A stretch of 64,000 nt of DNA from CAWGXZ01 sp963826695 (GTDB lineage: Bacteria; Pseudomonadota; Gammaproteobacteria; Burkholderiales; Burkholderiaceae_C). Shown here in pieces: positions 1 through 8,746 of the stretch (position 1 is its first letter; each line of letters starts with the position of its first letter). The DNA lies in contig CAWGXZ010000004.1 in assembly GCA_963826695.1 (NCBI GenBank), forward strand, positions 1,054,001 to 1,118,000. The letters are read 5' to 3'. The notes beneath the pieces are model-generated. The model saw only the letters and a list, made by a program, of their open reading frames with translations, had not been told where the DNA came from and did not search any database. The translations under genes were made by a program, and so were the position numbers.

Positions 1-50
1 CGCTGGTCGAGCGCTATATCGAAAACCGCTACGGCCGCCTGCCGGCCTGA
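1..50 (+). CDS. ispG: C-terminal end of ispG (HMBPP synthase), partial
   Basis: Only the last 15 codons are present, read in the frame that ends at the TGA at 48-50 (LVERYIENRYGRLPA). The assignment rests mainly on context: in Betaproteobacteria ispG (4-hydroxy-3-methylbut-2-enyl diphosphate synthase of the MEP isoprenoid pathway) directly precedes hisS, as here. The visible tail is compatible with an IspG C-terminus but is too short to be diagnostic. Confidence 0.5.
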   Translation, partial: LVERYIENRYGRLPA

Positions 51-124
51 TTGCCCGCGGCAGCTGCGCGCTGGCCGGCCTTTCCCGTTACCGAAAGGCG
101 GCCGCTCGCGCCGCCGCAGCCAAG

Positions 125-1408
125 ATGCTTGAACCCCTGCGTGCCGTCAAGGGCATGAACGACATCCTGCCGCCGGACTCGGCGCGCTGGGAAATGTTCG
201 ACGAGCGCGTGCGTGCGCTGATGACACGCTATGGCTATGCGGCCGTGCGCACGCCGATCGTCGAGCCGACGGCGCTTTTCACCCGCGGGCTCGGCGAGGT
301 GACCGATATTGTCGAGAAGGAGATGTATTCCTTCGAGGACGCGATGAACGGTGACCGGTTGACGCTGCGACCCGAAAACACCGCCGGCGTGGTCCGCGCG
401 ATGAACGAACATTCGTTCCTCCGCGACGGCGGCAAGCGGCTCTGGTACAGCGGGCCGATGTTTCGCCACGAGCGGCCGCAGAAGGGTCGCTACCGGCAGT
501 TCCACCAGATCGGCGCCGAGGCGCTCGGCTTTGCCGGGCCGGACGTCGATGCCGAGCTGATCCTGATGTGCCGGGCGCTCTGGCGCGACCTCGGCCTGGT
601 GGAAGGGCGCGACCTGCGGCTCGAGATCAACACCCTCGGTCAAGTCGACGAGCGCCGTGCCCACCGTGCCGCATTGATCGCCCATTTCGAGGCCCATGCC
701 CCGCAGCTCGACGACGAAGCGCTGCGCCGCCTGCACAGCAATCCACTGCGCATTCTCGACAGCAAGCAGCCAGCGCTGCAGCCGCTGATCGAAGCGGCAC
801 CGCGACTGATCGACTTCGTCGGCGAGGCCTCGCGCGTCCACTTCGACCGGCTCTGTGCCCTGCTCGACGGCGCCGGTCTCGCTTGGCGCATCAACCCGCG
901 CCTGGTGCGCGGCATGGACTACTACAACCTGACGGTTTTCGAATGGGTCACCGACCGGCTGGGTGCACAGGGCACCGTTTGCGGCGGTGGGCGCTATGAC
1001 GGCCTGATCGAACAGCTCGGCGGCAAGGCCGCACCCGCGGTGGGCTGGGGCCTCGGCATCGAGCGCGTGCTGCTGCTGATGCAGGCGTGCGGCGCCGAAC
1101 TGCCGGCACCCGCGCTCGACGTCTATGCGGTGGTGCAGTCGGAAACGGCCCAGGCCGCGGCGCTGCTCGCTGCCGAGCGCCTGCGCGCTGCGGGTCTGCG
1201 GGTGCTGATGCACGCGGGCGGCGGCAGCATGAAGGCCCAATTCCGGCGTGCCGATGCGAGTGGTGCCCGCTACGCGCTGATCTTCGGCGAGGCCGAAGTC
1301 GAGCGAGGCGAGGTCGCGCTGAAGGATCTGCGTGATGCCGCTGCGACGCAGCGCCTTCTGCCGCTCGCAGGTCTCGACGCATGGGGCCCGCAGCTGGGCG
1401 CTTCATAA
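125..1408 (+). CDS. hisS: Histidyl-tRNA synthetase
   Basis: Class II aminoacyl-tRNA synthetase that charges tRNA-His in the cytoplasm. The 427-residue length fits the family. Motif 2 is visible at about 113-133 (MFRHERPQKGRYRQFHQ), the histidine-binding stretch near 260 (LVRGMDYYNLTVFEW) and motif 3 near 310 (GLGIERVLLL), followed by the anticodon-binding domain. The ATG at 125 gives the expected short N-terminus before KGMNDILPP. It lies downstream of ispG and just upstream of yfgM and bamB, a conserved proteobacterial order. Confidence 0.97.
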   Translation: MLEPLRAVKGMNDILPPDSARWEMFDERVRALMTRYGYAAVRTPIVEPTALFTRGLGEVTDIVEKEMYSFEDAMNGDRLTLRPENTAGVVRAMNEHSFLRDGGKRLWYSGPMFRHERPQKGRYRQFHQIGAEALGFAGPDVDAELILMCRALWRDLGLVEGRDLRLEINTLGQVDERRAHRAALIAHFEAHAPQLDDEALRRLHSNPLRILDSKQPALQPLIEAAPRLIDFVGEASRVHFDRLCALLDGAGLAWRINPRLVRGMDYYNLTVFEWVTDRLGAQGTVCGGGRYDGLIEQLGGKAAPAVGWGLGIERVLLLMQACGAELPAPALDVYAVVQSETAQAAALLAAERLRAAGLRVLMHAGGGSMKAQFRRADASGARYALIFGEAEVERGEVALKDLRDAAATQRLLPLAGLDAWGPQLGAS

Positions 1409-1442
1409 TCGCGCCTTCGGGTTCGTCCCTGACTCACTCCCC

Positions 1443-2096
1443 ATGGCCACACATCTCGACCTCGAAGAGCAGGAACAACTCGACCAGCTGAAAGCCTTCT
1501 GGAGGCAGTATGGCAACGCCATCACCTGGCTGCTGATTGCGGCACTCGGCGCGTTCGCTGCCTACAACGGCTGGAAGTGGTGGCAGCGCGACCAGGCCAC
1601 CAGCGCCGCGGCCATTTACGACGAACTCGACCGCGCGGCCGAAGCCGGCGACCTCGCCTTGTCGACCCGGATTTTCGAGGATCTGCGCTCGCGCCATCCG
1701 CGCACTGCCTTCGCTGGGCAGGGCGGACTGCTGGTTGCGAAGGTGCAGTTCGAAAAGGGGCAAACGGCGGCGGCACAGAGCGCACTGGCCTGGGTGCGCG
1801 ACCATGCGAGCGACCCGGCGTATCGAACCGTCGCGCGCCTGCGCCTCGCGGGAACACTGATGGAAGAAAAGAAGTTCGACCAGGCGCTGGCTCAGCTGGG
1901 CGAAGCCCCCTCTGGAGAGTTCACCAGCCTCGTCGCCGACCGGCGCGGCGACATCCTGAGTGCCATGGGCAAGCGCGACGAGGCGCGGCAGGCTTACACC
2001 CAGGCCCGTACCCGGATGGACGCGCAGCTCGATTACCGCCGACTGATCGACGCCAAGCTGACAGCGCTCGGCGCACCGCCGGAGTCGCCGCTGTGA
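1443..2096 (+). CDS. yfgM: YfgM-family TPR-like membrane protein
   Basis: A 217-residue protein of the YfgM (UPF0070) family, ancillary to the Sec translocon and periplasmic chaperones in E. coli. It has a short cytoplasmic N-terminus rich in E/Q/L, one transmembrane helix at about 22-40 (ITWLLIAALGAFAAYNGW) and a periplasmic TPR-like helical domain. The ATG at 1443 is chosen because it places MATHLDLEEQEQL at the N-terminus as in homologues; the frame is open further upstream, into hisS. The stop overlaps the bamB start by two bases, indicating coupled translation. Confidence 0.9.
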   Translation: MATHLDLEEQEQLDQLKAFWRQYGNAITWLLIAALGAFAAYNGWKWWQRDQATSAAAIYDELDRAAEAGDLALSTRIFEDLRSRHPRTAFAGQGGLLVAKVQFEKGQTAAAQSALAWVRDHASDPAYRTVARLRLAGTLMEEKKFDQALAQLGEAPSGEFTSLVADRRGDILSAMGKRDEARQAYTQARTRMDAQLDYRRLIDAKLTALGAPPESPL

Positions 2097-3235
2097 AGGC
2101 CGCCTCGATAACGGCGCGCACTTTGCCGCGCTGGGCGGGGATCGCGTTGCTGGGGCTGGCCGTCCTGTCGGGCTGCGCCGGCAATTCTCGGCCCAAGCCA
2201 ACACCGCTCGAGCCGCTGTCGGCGCCGAGCAGTGCCCGGATCGTCTGGCGCCAGAAGATCGAAGCGGTGCAGTTCCCGATGGCCGTTGCGGTCAATGGAG
2301 GTGTCTTCACGGCGGCGTCCAGCGACGGCACGGTGGTGGCGCTGCAGGCCGATACCGGGCGAGAGCTCTGGCGCGGGCAGGCGGGTGGCCGACTCGGCGC
2401 CGGCGTCGGCAGCGACGGCCGCTACGCGGCCGTGGTCACGCGCGATGGCGTGCTGGTGACGCTCGAAGCCGGCCGGGTGCTCTGGCGCAAGCCGCTCGGC
2501 GTGCGTGTCGACACGCCGCCGCTGGTCGCCGGCGAACGCGTCTTCGTTCTTGGCGCCGATCGCAGCGTGCACGCCTTCGACGCTGCGGAGGGCGCGGCGC
2601 TTTGGAAGGTGCAGCGTCCTGGGGATCCGCTGACGCTTGCTCAGCCGGGAGTGATCGCGTCTTTCCGACGTCACCTGTTGGTCGGCCAGGGTCCGCGGCT
2701 GGCGGCCCTCGAGCCGAGTGACGGCAGCGTCGTCTGGGAGGTGCCGGTCGGCGCGCCGCGCGGCACCAACGAGATCGAACGGCTTGCCGACCTGGTCGGC
2801 CCGCTGGCCCGTACCGGGGACTTGGTCTGCGTGCGCTCGTTCCAGGCGGCGGTCGGCTGCGTCCACGCCGAGCGGGGCACGCTCGCCTGGACGCGGCCGG
2901 GCGGTGGCACGGACCCGGTTGCGGCAGACACCCAGCTGGTGGTTGCTGCCGATGCCAGCGACCGCATCAGCACCTGGCGACCGGCGACCGGCGAGCCGGG
3001 CTGGAACAGCGAGCGGCTGCTGCATCACCGGCTCGGCCCGCCGCTGATCGTCGGTTCGCAGGTGGTCTTCGGCGACGATGCCGGATTGCTCCATCTGCTG
3101 GCGCGCGACAACGGCCGGCCGTTGGCCCGCGTCGCCACCGATGGAAGTGCAATCGTCAGCGCGCCGGTGTTGGCAGCCGGCACCGTGCTGGTGGTGACCC
3201 GCGCCGGTGGCATCTTCGCGTTGCGCACCGACTGA
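2093..3235 (+). CDS. bamB: Outer membrane assembly lipoprotein BamB
   Basis: Lipoprotein of the BAM complex that helps insert beta-barrel proteins into the outer membrane. The GTG at 2093 overlaps the yfgM stop and gives a signal peptide with lipobox LSGC (lipidated Cys28). The rest is an eight-bladed beta-propeller with repeated PQQ-like blades (for example GTVVALQADTGRELW, VHAFDAAEGAALW). The length of 380 residues matches the family. It sits between yfgM and der as in most proteobacteria, and its partner BamA is encoded at 23968. Confidence 0.95.
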   Translation: MKAASITARTLPRWAGIALLGLAVLSGCAGNSRPKPTPLEPLSAPSSARIVWRQKIEAVQFPMAVAVNGGVFTAASSDGTVVALQADTGRELWRGQAGGRLGAGVGSDGRYAAVVTRDGVLVTLEAGRVLWRKPLGVRVDTPPLVAGERVFVLGADRSVHAFDAAEGAALWKVQRPGDPLTLAQPGVIASFRRHLLVGQGPRLAALEPSDGSVVWEVPVGAPRGTNEIERLADLVGPLARTGDLVCVRSFQAAVGCVHAERGTLAWTRPGGGTDPVAADTQLVVAADASDRISTWRPATGEPGWNSERLLHHRLGPPLIVGSQVVFGDDAGLLHLLARDNGRPLARVATDGSAIVSAPVLAAGTVLVVTRAGGIFALRTD

Positions 3236-3247
3236 GGTGCGGCAGCC

Positions 3248-4585
3248 ATGAAACCGGTCGTCGCGATCGTCGGGCGGCCGAACGTCGGCAAGTCGACGCT
3301 TTTCAACCGCCTGACAAAGAGCCGGGATGCGATCGTCGCTGACTTTGCCGGACTGACGCGCGATCGGCACTACGGCGACGCCCGCGTCGGCGAGCGCGAC
3401 GTGATCGTCGTCGACACCGGAGGCTTCGAGCCCGACAGCAGCGCCGGCATCGTCGTCGAAATGGCAAAGCAGACGCGTCAGGCGGTTGCCGAGGCCGATT
3501 GCGTCATCTTCCTGGTCGACCTGCGCGCCGGCCTGTCGGGGCAGGACCACGACATCGCGCGCTACCTCCGTGCGCTCGGCAAGAAGGTCGTGCTCGCCGC
3601 CAACAAGGCCGAAGGCATGGCCGATTCGCCGTTGCTGGGCGAGTTCTTCGAGCTCGGACTCGGCGAGCCGCATGCCGTGTCGTCGGCACACGGGCAGGGC
3701 GTGCGCAGCCTCCTCGATGTGGCACTCGCCGACTTCGACTTCGGCGACGACGCCGAAGAAGCTGGTGACAGCGAAAGTTCGCCGATTCGTCTGACGGTTG
3801 CCGGCCGACCGAACGTCGGCAAGAGCACGCTCATCAACACCTGGCTCGGCGAGGAACGGCTGGTTGCCTTCGACCAGCCGGGAACGACGCGCGACGCGAT
3901 CCGCATCCCGTTCGAGCGACAAGGCCGGCGCTTCGAGCTGATCGACACCGCCGGGCTGCGCCGCAAGGGCAAGGTGTTCGAGGCGATCGAGAAGTTCTCG
4001 GTCGTCAAGACACTGCAGGCGATCGCCGACGCCAACGTCGTGCTGCTGTTGCTCGACGCGACCCAGGGCGTCAGCGACCAGGACGCCCATATCGCCGGCT
4101 ATGTCCTCGAGAGCGGCCGTGCGGTGGTGATCGCGGTCAACAAGTGGGACGCCGTCGACGACTACCAGAAGCAGCAGCTGCAGCGCTCGATCGAGCAGCG
4201 CCTTGCGTTCCTCAAGTTCGCCCCGATCTTGAACATCTCGGCGATCAGGCGGCAAGGCCTGGCGCCGGTCTGGAAGGCGATCGGTGATGCGCATGCCTCG
4301 GCGAACTGCAAGATGCCGACGCCTGTTCTGACCCGGTTGCTGCTCGAAGCGGTGGCTCACCAGGCGCCGCGACGCGAAGGCATGTTCCGTCCGAAATTGC
4401 GCTATGCGCACCAGGGGGGCATGAATCCGCCTCTGGTCGTGGTGCATGGAAACTCGCTCGAACACGTGACCGATGCCTACAAGCGTTTTCTCGAAGGCCG
4501 TTTTCGCGCTCACTTCAAGCTGGTGGGAACGCCGCTGCGCATCGAAACGCGCTCGAGCCGCAATCCCTTCGCGGAAAAAGCCTGA
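3248..4585 (+). CDS. der: Ribosome biogenesis GTPase Der (EngA)
   Basis: Double-Era-like GTPase for 50S subunit maturation. Two tandem G domains are visible, each with its own P-loop GRPNVGKST (residues 8-16 and about 186-194). Other G motifs are DTGGF/DTAGL (G3), NKAE and NKWD (G4). A C-terminal KH-like domain ends near RSSRNPFAEK. It is 445 residues long, as expected. It starts 12 bases after bamB, so it is probably in the same operon. Confidence 0.97.
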   Translation: MKPVVAIVGRPNVGKSTLFNRLTKSRDAIVADFAGLTRDRHYGDARVGERDVIVVDTGGFEPDSSAGIVVEMAKQTRQAVAEADCVIFLVDLRAGLSGQDHDIARYLRALGKKVVLAANKAEGMADSPLLGEFFELGLGEPHAVSSAHGQGVRSLLDVALADFDFGDDAEEAGDSESSPIRLTVAGRPNVGKSTLINTWLGEERLVAFDQPGTTRDAIRIPFERQGRRFELIDTAGLRRKGKVFEAIEKFSVVKTLQAIADANVVLLLLDATQGVSDQDAHIAGYVLESGRAVVIAVNKWDAVDDYQKQQLQRSIEQRLAFLKFAPILNISAIRRQGLAPVWKAIGDAHASANCKMPTPVLTRLLLEAVAHQAPRREGMFRPKLRYAHQGGMNPPLVVVHGNSLEHVTDAYKRFLEGRFRAHFKLVGTPLRIETRSSRNPFAEKA

Positions 4586-4666
4586 TCGGGGCAGGGCGGA
4601 GGGCCGGGCAAACCCTGTGTTACCGTGCCTTTCCGGTCGATCGAACCCCTCAACACGGAGAATATC

Positions 4667-4912
4667 GTGAGCAACAAAGGTCAACTTTTGCAGGATCCGT
4701 TCCTGAACCTGCTGCGCAAGGAACACGTTCCTGTCTCGATCTACCTGGTCAACGGCATCAAGCTGCAAGGCCATATCGAGTCGTTCGACCAGTACGTCGT
4801 GCTGTTGCGCAATACCGTGACGCAGATGGTCTACAAACATGCGATCTCGACGGTCGTGCCGGGCCGTGCGGTCAATCTGCAGATTGCGGACACGCCGGAG
4901 GCAGCCTCCTGA
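4667..4912 (+). CDS. hfq: RNA chaperone Hfq
   Basis: Hexameric Sm-like RNA chaperone mediating sRNA-mRNA pairing. It is 81 residues with both Sm motifs: Sm1 (QDPFLNLLRKEHVPVSIYLV, then NGIKLQG) and Sm2 (YKHAIST). The GTG at 4667 is chosen because it gives the universal MSNKGQLLQDPFLN N-terminus and has GGAG at 4657-4660; an upstream in-frame ATG at 4625 would add residues foreign to Hfq. hflX follows, as in most Betaproteobacteria. Confidence 0.97.
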   Translation: MSNKGQLLQDPFLNLLRKEHVPVSIYLVNGIKLQGHIESFDQYVVLLRNTVTQMVYKHAISTVVPGRAVNLQIADTPEAAS

Positions 4913-5031
4913 AGCGGCTTTCCGAACGGTCGGCAAGCCAAGCCGAGCCCATTGCAGCTGCACCGCAGTCGGGTACCCAGAAATCAGCCGATCCGGCAGG
5001 CCGCAGCGGTGACCGGCCCCGTGTCATCCTG

Positions 5032-6198
5032 GTGGGTGTCGATATCGGAGGGGAGCGTGGCTTCGACGCCAGCCTCGACGAACTGGCGCTGCTCGCCACG
5101 TCGGCCGGCGACGATCCGGTCGAGCGCGTGGTCGTACGGCGCAAGGCGCCGGACGCGGCGCTCTTCATCGGCTCTGGCAAGGCCGAGGAGATCAAGGCGC
5201 TGGTCCAGGCGCACCGCGCCGAGGCCGTGCTCTTCGACCAGGCGCTTTCACCGGCGCAGCAGCGCAATCTCGAGCAGCTGCTCGGTGTGGTGGTGGCCGA
5301 CCGGACGATGCTGATCCTGGAAATCTTCGCTGCCCGCGCGCAAAGCCACGAAGGCAAGCTGCAGGTCGAGCTGGCCCAGTTGCAGTACCTGTCGACCCGG
5401 CTGGTGCGGCGCTGGAGCCACCTGGAGCGCCAGCGCGGCGGCATCGGCAACCGCGGCGGCCCGGGCGAGGCCCAGATCGAACTCGATCGCCGGATGATCG
5501 GCGAGCGCATCAAGGCGCTGAAGGTCAAGCTTGCCAAGGTCCAGCGCCAGCATGCAACGCAGCGCCGGTCGCGCGAGCGCAACCAGACCTTCCGTGTCTC
5601 GCTGGTCGGCTACACCAACGCCGGCAAGTCGACGCTCTTCAATGCGCTGGTCAATGCCGAGAGCTACGCCGCCGATCAGCTGTTCGCGACGCTCGACACC
5701 ACGACGCGGCAGCTCCATCTGGCCGACGTCGACCGCTCGGTCTCGCTCTCCGACACCGTCGGTTTCATCCGCGCGTTGCCGCACCGGCTGGTCGAAGCCT
5801 TCCAGGCCACGCTGCAGGAGGCGACCGACGCCGACTTGCTGCTCCACGTCGTCGATGCGTCGAACCCGCAGGTCGACGAGCAGATGGCCGCGGTGCAGCG
5901 CGTGCTCGGCGATATCGGCGCGGCCGACGTGCCGCAGGTCCTCGTATTCAACAAGTCCGACCGACTCGACGCGACGCAGCAGCCGCGCTCGACGCCGGAT
6001 GTCGTTGAAATCGAGGGCGGTGTCCGGGCGCCGCGGGTCTTCATCAGTGCAGCGAGCGGGGCCGGCCTCGACGCACTGCGCGCGCTCGTCGCAGCGGCTG
6101 CCCGCGGCGAGGCACCCGCCTGGGCCGAACCTGCCGAGGCGCCCGAAGCGGACGCCCCGGCTCCATTGCAAGACTTTCCTCCTCCCTTGCTGGCATGA
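5032..6198 (+). CDS. hflX: GTPase HflX
   Basis: Ribosome-associated GTPase that splits stalled or heat-damaged ribosomes. It has the N-terminal HflX domain, a glycine-rich stretch (ERQRGGIGNRGGPGE), then a G domain with GYTNAGKST, DTVGF and NKSD. GTG 5032 is the first conventional start in frame, but it removes residues RVIL of the first beta strand and has no ribosome-binding site. The frame is open back to a CTG at 4909 which overlaps the hfq stop and has GGAGG at 4897-4901, seven bases away. The true start may therefore be 4909, adding 41 residues. Confidence 0.93.
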   Translation: MGVDIGGERGFDASLDELALLATSAGDDPVERVVVRRKAPDAALFIGSGKAEEIKALVQAHRAEAVLFDQALSPAQQRNLEQLLGVVVADRTMLILEIFAARAQSHEGKLQVELAQLQYLSTRLVRRWSHLERQRGGIGNRGGPGEAQIELDRRMIGERIKALKVKLAKVQRQHATQRRSRERNQTFRVSLVGYTNAGKSTLFNALVNAESYAADQLFATLDTTTRQLHLADVDRSVSLSDTVGFIRALPHRLVEAFQATLQEATDADLLLHVVDASNPQVDEQMAAVQRVLGDIGAADVPQVLVFNKSDRLDATQQPRSTPDVVEIEGGVRAPRVFISAASGAGLDALRALVAAAARGEAPAWAEPAEAPEADAPAPLQDFPPPLLA

Positions 6199-7556
6199 CC
6201 TCACCCACCCCCCACCTGCCGCCGTTGCCTCCACTCGAGCGGATGGCTGCCTTTGCCGGGGCGACTGTTGCCGTCGTCGGCGGCGGATCCCGGCTGCTTT
6301 ACTCCCGGGCGCTCGGCATCCCGGGCCGCTCCGCCAGCCAGTCGGCTGCCGGGCGCCTGCTGTCGACCGGCAACCGGGGTGACGGGCCGCCCGACCTCGA
6401 CGAACTGTGGCGCGATTTCAACCGCAAGCTGAGCGGGCTGTTCGGCCCCAAGGGTCCGCGCACGAATCCGCCGCGCGGCGAAGGCGGGCCCGGCGATGGT
6501 CGCCGACCTGGCTTCAATCCCGATCCGAAGCGGGCGCGCATCGGCCTGGCGCTTGCGGGCGGCGCCCTCCTGCTGATCTGGCTCGGCAGCGGCATATTCA
6601 TCGTGCAGGAAGGCCAGCAGGCGGTTGTCACGTCGTTCGGCAAGTACGCCTACACGGGGGGTGCCGGCATTCAGTGGCGGCTGCCGTATCCGTTCCAGGC
6701 CCATGAAACGGTGGCCGTCACGCAGCTCCGATCGGTCGAGGTCGGACGCAGCGGCCCGGTTCAGGCCACCGGTCTGCGCGACTCGTCGATGCTGACCCAG
6801 GACGAAAACATCGTCGACATCCGCTTCACGGTGCAATACCGGCTGAAGGATGCGCGCGCCTACCTGTTCGAGAACCGCGGGCCGGACGATGCGGTGACCC
6901 AGGCGGCGGAGTCGGCCGTGCGCGAAATCGTCGGCAAGAGCCTGATGGACTCGGTGCTTTACGAGCAGCGCGATGCGATTGCGGCCGATCTCGTCAAGTC
7001 GATCCAGTCGCAACTCGACCGGCTGAATGCCGGCATCGTCGTCGCCAACGTCAACGTGCAGAACGTGCAGGCGCCCGAGCCGGTCCAGGCGGCTTTCGAC
7101 GACGCCTTCAAGGCCGGTGCCGATCGTGAACGGCTGAAGAACGAAGCACAAGCCTATGCCAACGACGTGATCCCCAAGGCGCAGGGCACGGCAGCCCGGC
7201 TTCGCGAAGAGGCCGAGGGCTACAAGGCACGTGTCGTCGCGCAGGCCGAAGGTGACGCCAATCGCTTCGCCAGCGTGCTTGCGGAATACCAGAAGGCGCC
7301 CGGCGTGACGCGGGACCGGATGTACATCGACACCATGCAGCAGGTCTACTCCAACGTCACCAAGGTGCTGGTCGACAGCCGCGGCAATTCGAATCTTCTC
7401 TACCTGCCGCTCGACAAGCTGATGCAGCAGGCCGGCGCGCCCGCTGCGACCACCCCCCCGGCCGTCGACACGGCGCCGGTGACGAACCCCACCCCGGCCA
7501 CGCCCGATGTTCGCTCGCGAGACGGACAGCGAAGCCGCGATCGCGACAGCCGTTGA
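6195..7556 (+). CDS. hflK: FtsH protease modulator HflK
   Basis: Band-7/SPFH protein that with HflC forms the cage around the FtsH membrane protease. It shows the HflK signature DGPPDLDELWRDFNRKLSGL, a transmembrane segment at about 115-136 (IGLALAGGALLLIWLGSGIF), the SPFH domain and an Ala/Glu-rich coiled coil (AQAYANDVIPKAQGTAARL). The ATG at 6195 overlaps the hflX stop (ATGA). Oddly, about 55 residues precede the usual start of the family and include a hydrophobic stretch (AAFAGATVAVVGG). The C-terminus is Pro/Thr/Ala-rich and disordered. Confidence 0.93.
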   Translation: MTSPTPHLPPLPPLERMAAFAGATVAVVGGGSRLLYSRALGIPGRSASQSAAGRLLSTGNRGDGPPDLDELWRDFNRKLSGLFGPKGPRTNPPRGEGGPGDGRRPGFNPDPKRARIGLALAGGALLLIWLGSGIFIVQEGQQAVVTSFGKYAYTGGAGIQWRLPYPFQAHETVAVTQLRSVEVGRSGPVQATGLRDSSMLTQDENIVDIRFTVQYRLKDARAYLFENRGPDDAVTQAAESAVREIVGKSLMDSVLYEQRDAIAADLVKSIQSQLDRLNAGIVVANVNVQNVQAPEPVQAAFDDAFKAGADRERLKNEAQAYANDVIPKAQGTAARLREEAEGYKARVVAQAEGDANRFASVLAEYQKAPGVTRDRMYIDTMQQVYSNVTKVLVDSRGNSNLLYLPLDKLMQQAGAPAATTPPAVDTAPVTNPTPATPDVRSRDGQRSRDRDSR

Positions 7557-7572
7557 GCACCGGCACCTCACC

Positions 7573-8475
7573 ATGAACCGACTAGGCCTGTATGCCGCGA
7601 GCGCGCTGATCGCGCTGATGATTGCTGCGTCGACGCTCTTCATCGTCGACCAGCGCCAGTTTGCCGTGATCTATGCGCTGGGCGAAATTCGTGAAGTCGT
7701 CACCAGCCCCGGCTTGAAGTTCAAGTTGCCGCCGCCACTGCAGAACGTGGTGTTCCTCGACCGGCGGGTGCAGACGCTCGACAGCCCGGAGACCCGGCCG
7801 ATCTTCACTGCCGAGAAGAAGAGCCTGGTGATCGACTGGCTGGTCAAGTGGCGCATCGTCGACGCGCGGCAGTTCATCCGCAACAACGGGGTCGACATGC
7901 GCAATGTCGAGAACCGGCTGAGTCCGATCGTTCAGGCGGCCTTCAACGAGGAGGTGACCAAGCGCACCGTCCAGGAGATGCTCGCAACCGACCGCGAGCG
8001 CGTCATGCAGGCGGTGCGCGGCCGGCTGGCCGACGAAGCCAAGTCGTTCGGCATCGAGGTCATCGACGTGCGGATCAAGCGCGTCGACTTCTCCAACAAC
8101 ATCACCGAGGCGATCTACCGGCGCATGGAATCCGAGCGCAAGCGCGTTGCCAACGAGTTGCGCTCGACCGGTACGGCGGAAGGCGAGAAGATCCGTGCCG
8201 ACGCCGACCGCCAGCGCGAGGTCATCGTCGCCGAGGCGTATCGCGAGGCGGAGAAAGTCAAGGGTGCGGGCGATGCGGCAGCGGCGGCGCTCTACGGTGC
8301 GGCTTTCGGCCGTGATCCGCAGTTCGCATCGTTCTACCGCAGCCTCGAGGCGTATCGCTCGAGCTTCCGCAACAAGTCGGACGTGATGGTGGTCGATCCG
8401 AACAGCGAGTTCTTCAAGACCTTCCGCGGCACGACCGCGGCGCCGGCCGCGCCGGCCGCGCCGCGCAGGAACTGA
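7573..8475 (+). CDS. hflC: FtsH protease modulator HflC
   Basis: Partner of HflK in the periplasmic SPFH cage that modulates FtsH. It is 300 residues with an N-terminal membrane anchor (LYAASALIALMIAASTLFIV), an SPFH domain (FAVIYALGEIREVVTSPGL) and a coiled coil ending in an Ala-rich tail. The ATG at 7573 is chosen over an earlier in-frame start at 7507 because it gives the canonical MNR + transmembrane N-terminus. It follows hflK by 16 bases. Confidence 0.96.
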   Translation: MNRLGLYAASALIALMIAASTLFIVDQRQFAVIYALGEIREVVTSPGLKFKLPPPLQNVVFLDRRVQTLDSPETRPIFTAEKKSLVIDWLVKWRIVDARQFIRNNGVDMRNVENRLSPIVQAAFNEEVTKRTVQEMLATDRERVMQAVRGRLADEAKSFGIEVIDVRIKRVDFSNNITEAIYRRMESERKRVANELRSTGTAEGEKIRADADRQREVIVAEAYREAEKVKGAGDAAAAALYGAAFGRDPQFASFYRSLEAYRSSFRNKSDVMVVDPNSEFFKTFRGTTAAPAAPAAPRRN

Positions 8476-8477
8476 GA

Positions 8478-8672
8478 TTGGCGATCGCTGAAGCGGTCCT
8501 GATCGGCGTTGCCCTGATGCTCGTGATGGAGGGCTTGCTGCCCTTCCTGAGCCCGACAGCATGGCGTGGTGTGTTCGAACGGGCGATGCAGATGAGCGAC
8601 GGGCAAATTCGCTTTCTCGGGCTCGCCAGCATGCTGATCGGCTTGTTGTTGCTGGTGGTGTTCCTGAGCTGA
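8478..8672 (+). CDS. DUF2065 (YjeT-like) small membrane protein
   Basis: A 64-residue protein with two hydrophobic helices flanking a short polar loop (LIGVALMLVMEGLLPFLSP and FLGLASMLIGLLLLVVFL). This is the DUF2065/YjeT pattern, which is regularly found between hflC and hisZ/purA in proteobacteria. Its role is unknown. The start is TTG at 8478, two bases after the hflC stop, with AGGA a few bases upstream. No better start exists in the frame. Confidence 0.85.
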   Translation: MAIAEAVLIGVALMLVMEGLLPFLSPTAWRGVFERAMQMSDGQIRFLGLASMLIGLLLLVVFLS

Positions 8673-8691
8673 CCCCGAGGCAGTCGGGCGG

Positions 8692-8718
8692 TTGCGCTGC
8701 GAACAGCGCGCCTACAAT
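8692..8718 (+). promoter_or_regulatory. Candidate sigma-70 promoter for hisZ-purA
   Basis: TTGCGC at 8692-8697 and TACAAT at 8713-8718 lie 15 bases apart, 29 bases before the hisZ ATG. TACAAT is one mismatch from the -10 consensus. The spacer is short, so this is a tentative call. Confidence 0.4.
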
Positions 8719-8746
8719 TCCGTTTTTGTATCTTCCTCCCGCGCCG

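Noticed and set aside
2033..4963. Very long open frame on the minus strand (976 codons) across bamB, der and hfq
   Set aside because: It lies antisense to three well-recognised genes and its translation is Arg/His/Asp-rich with no family resemblance. Such frames arise in GC-rich codon-biased DNA.
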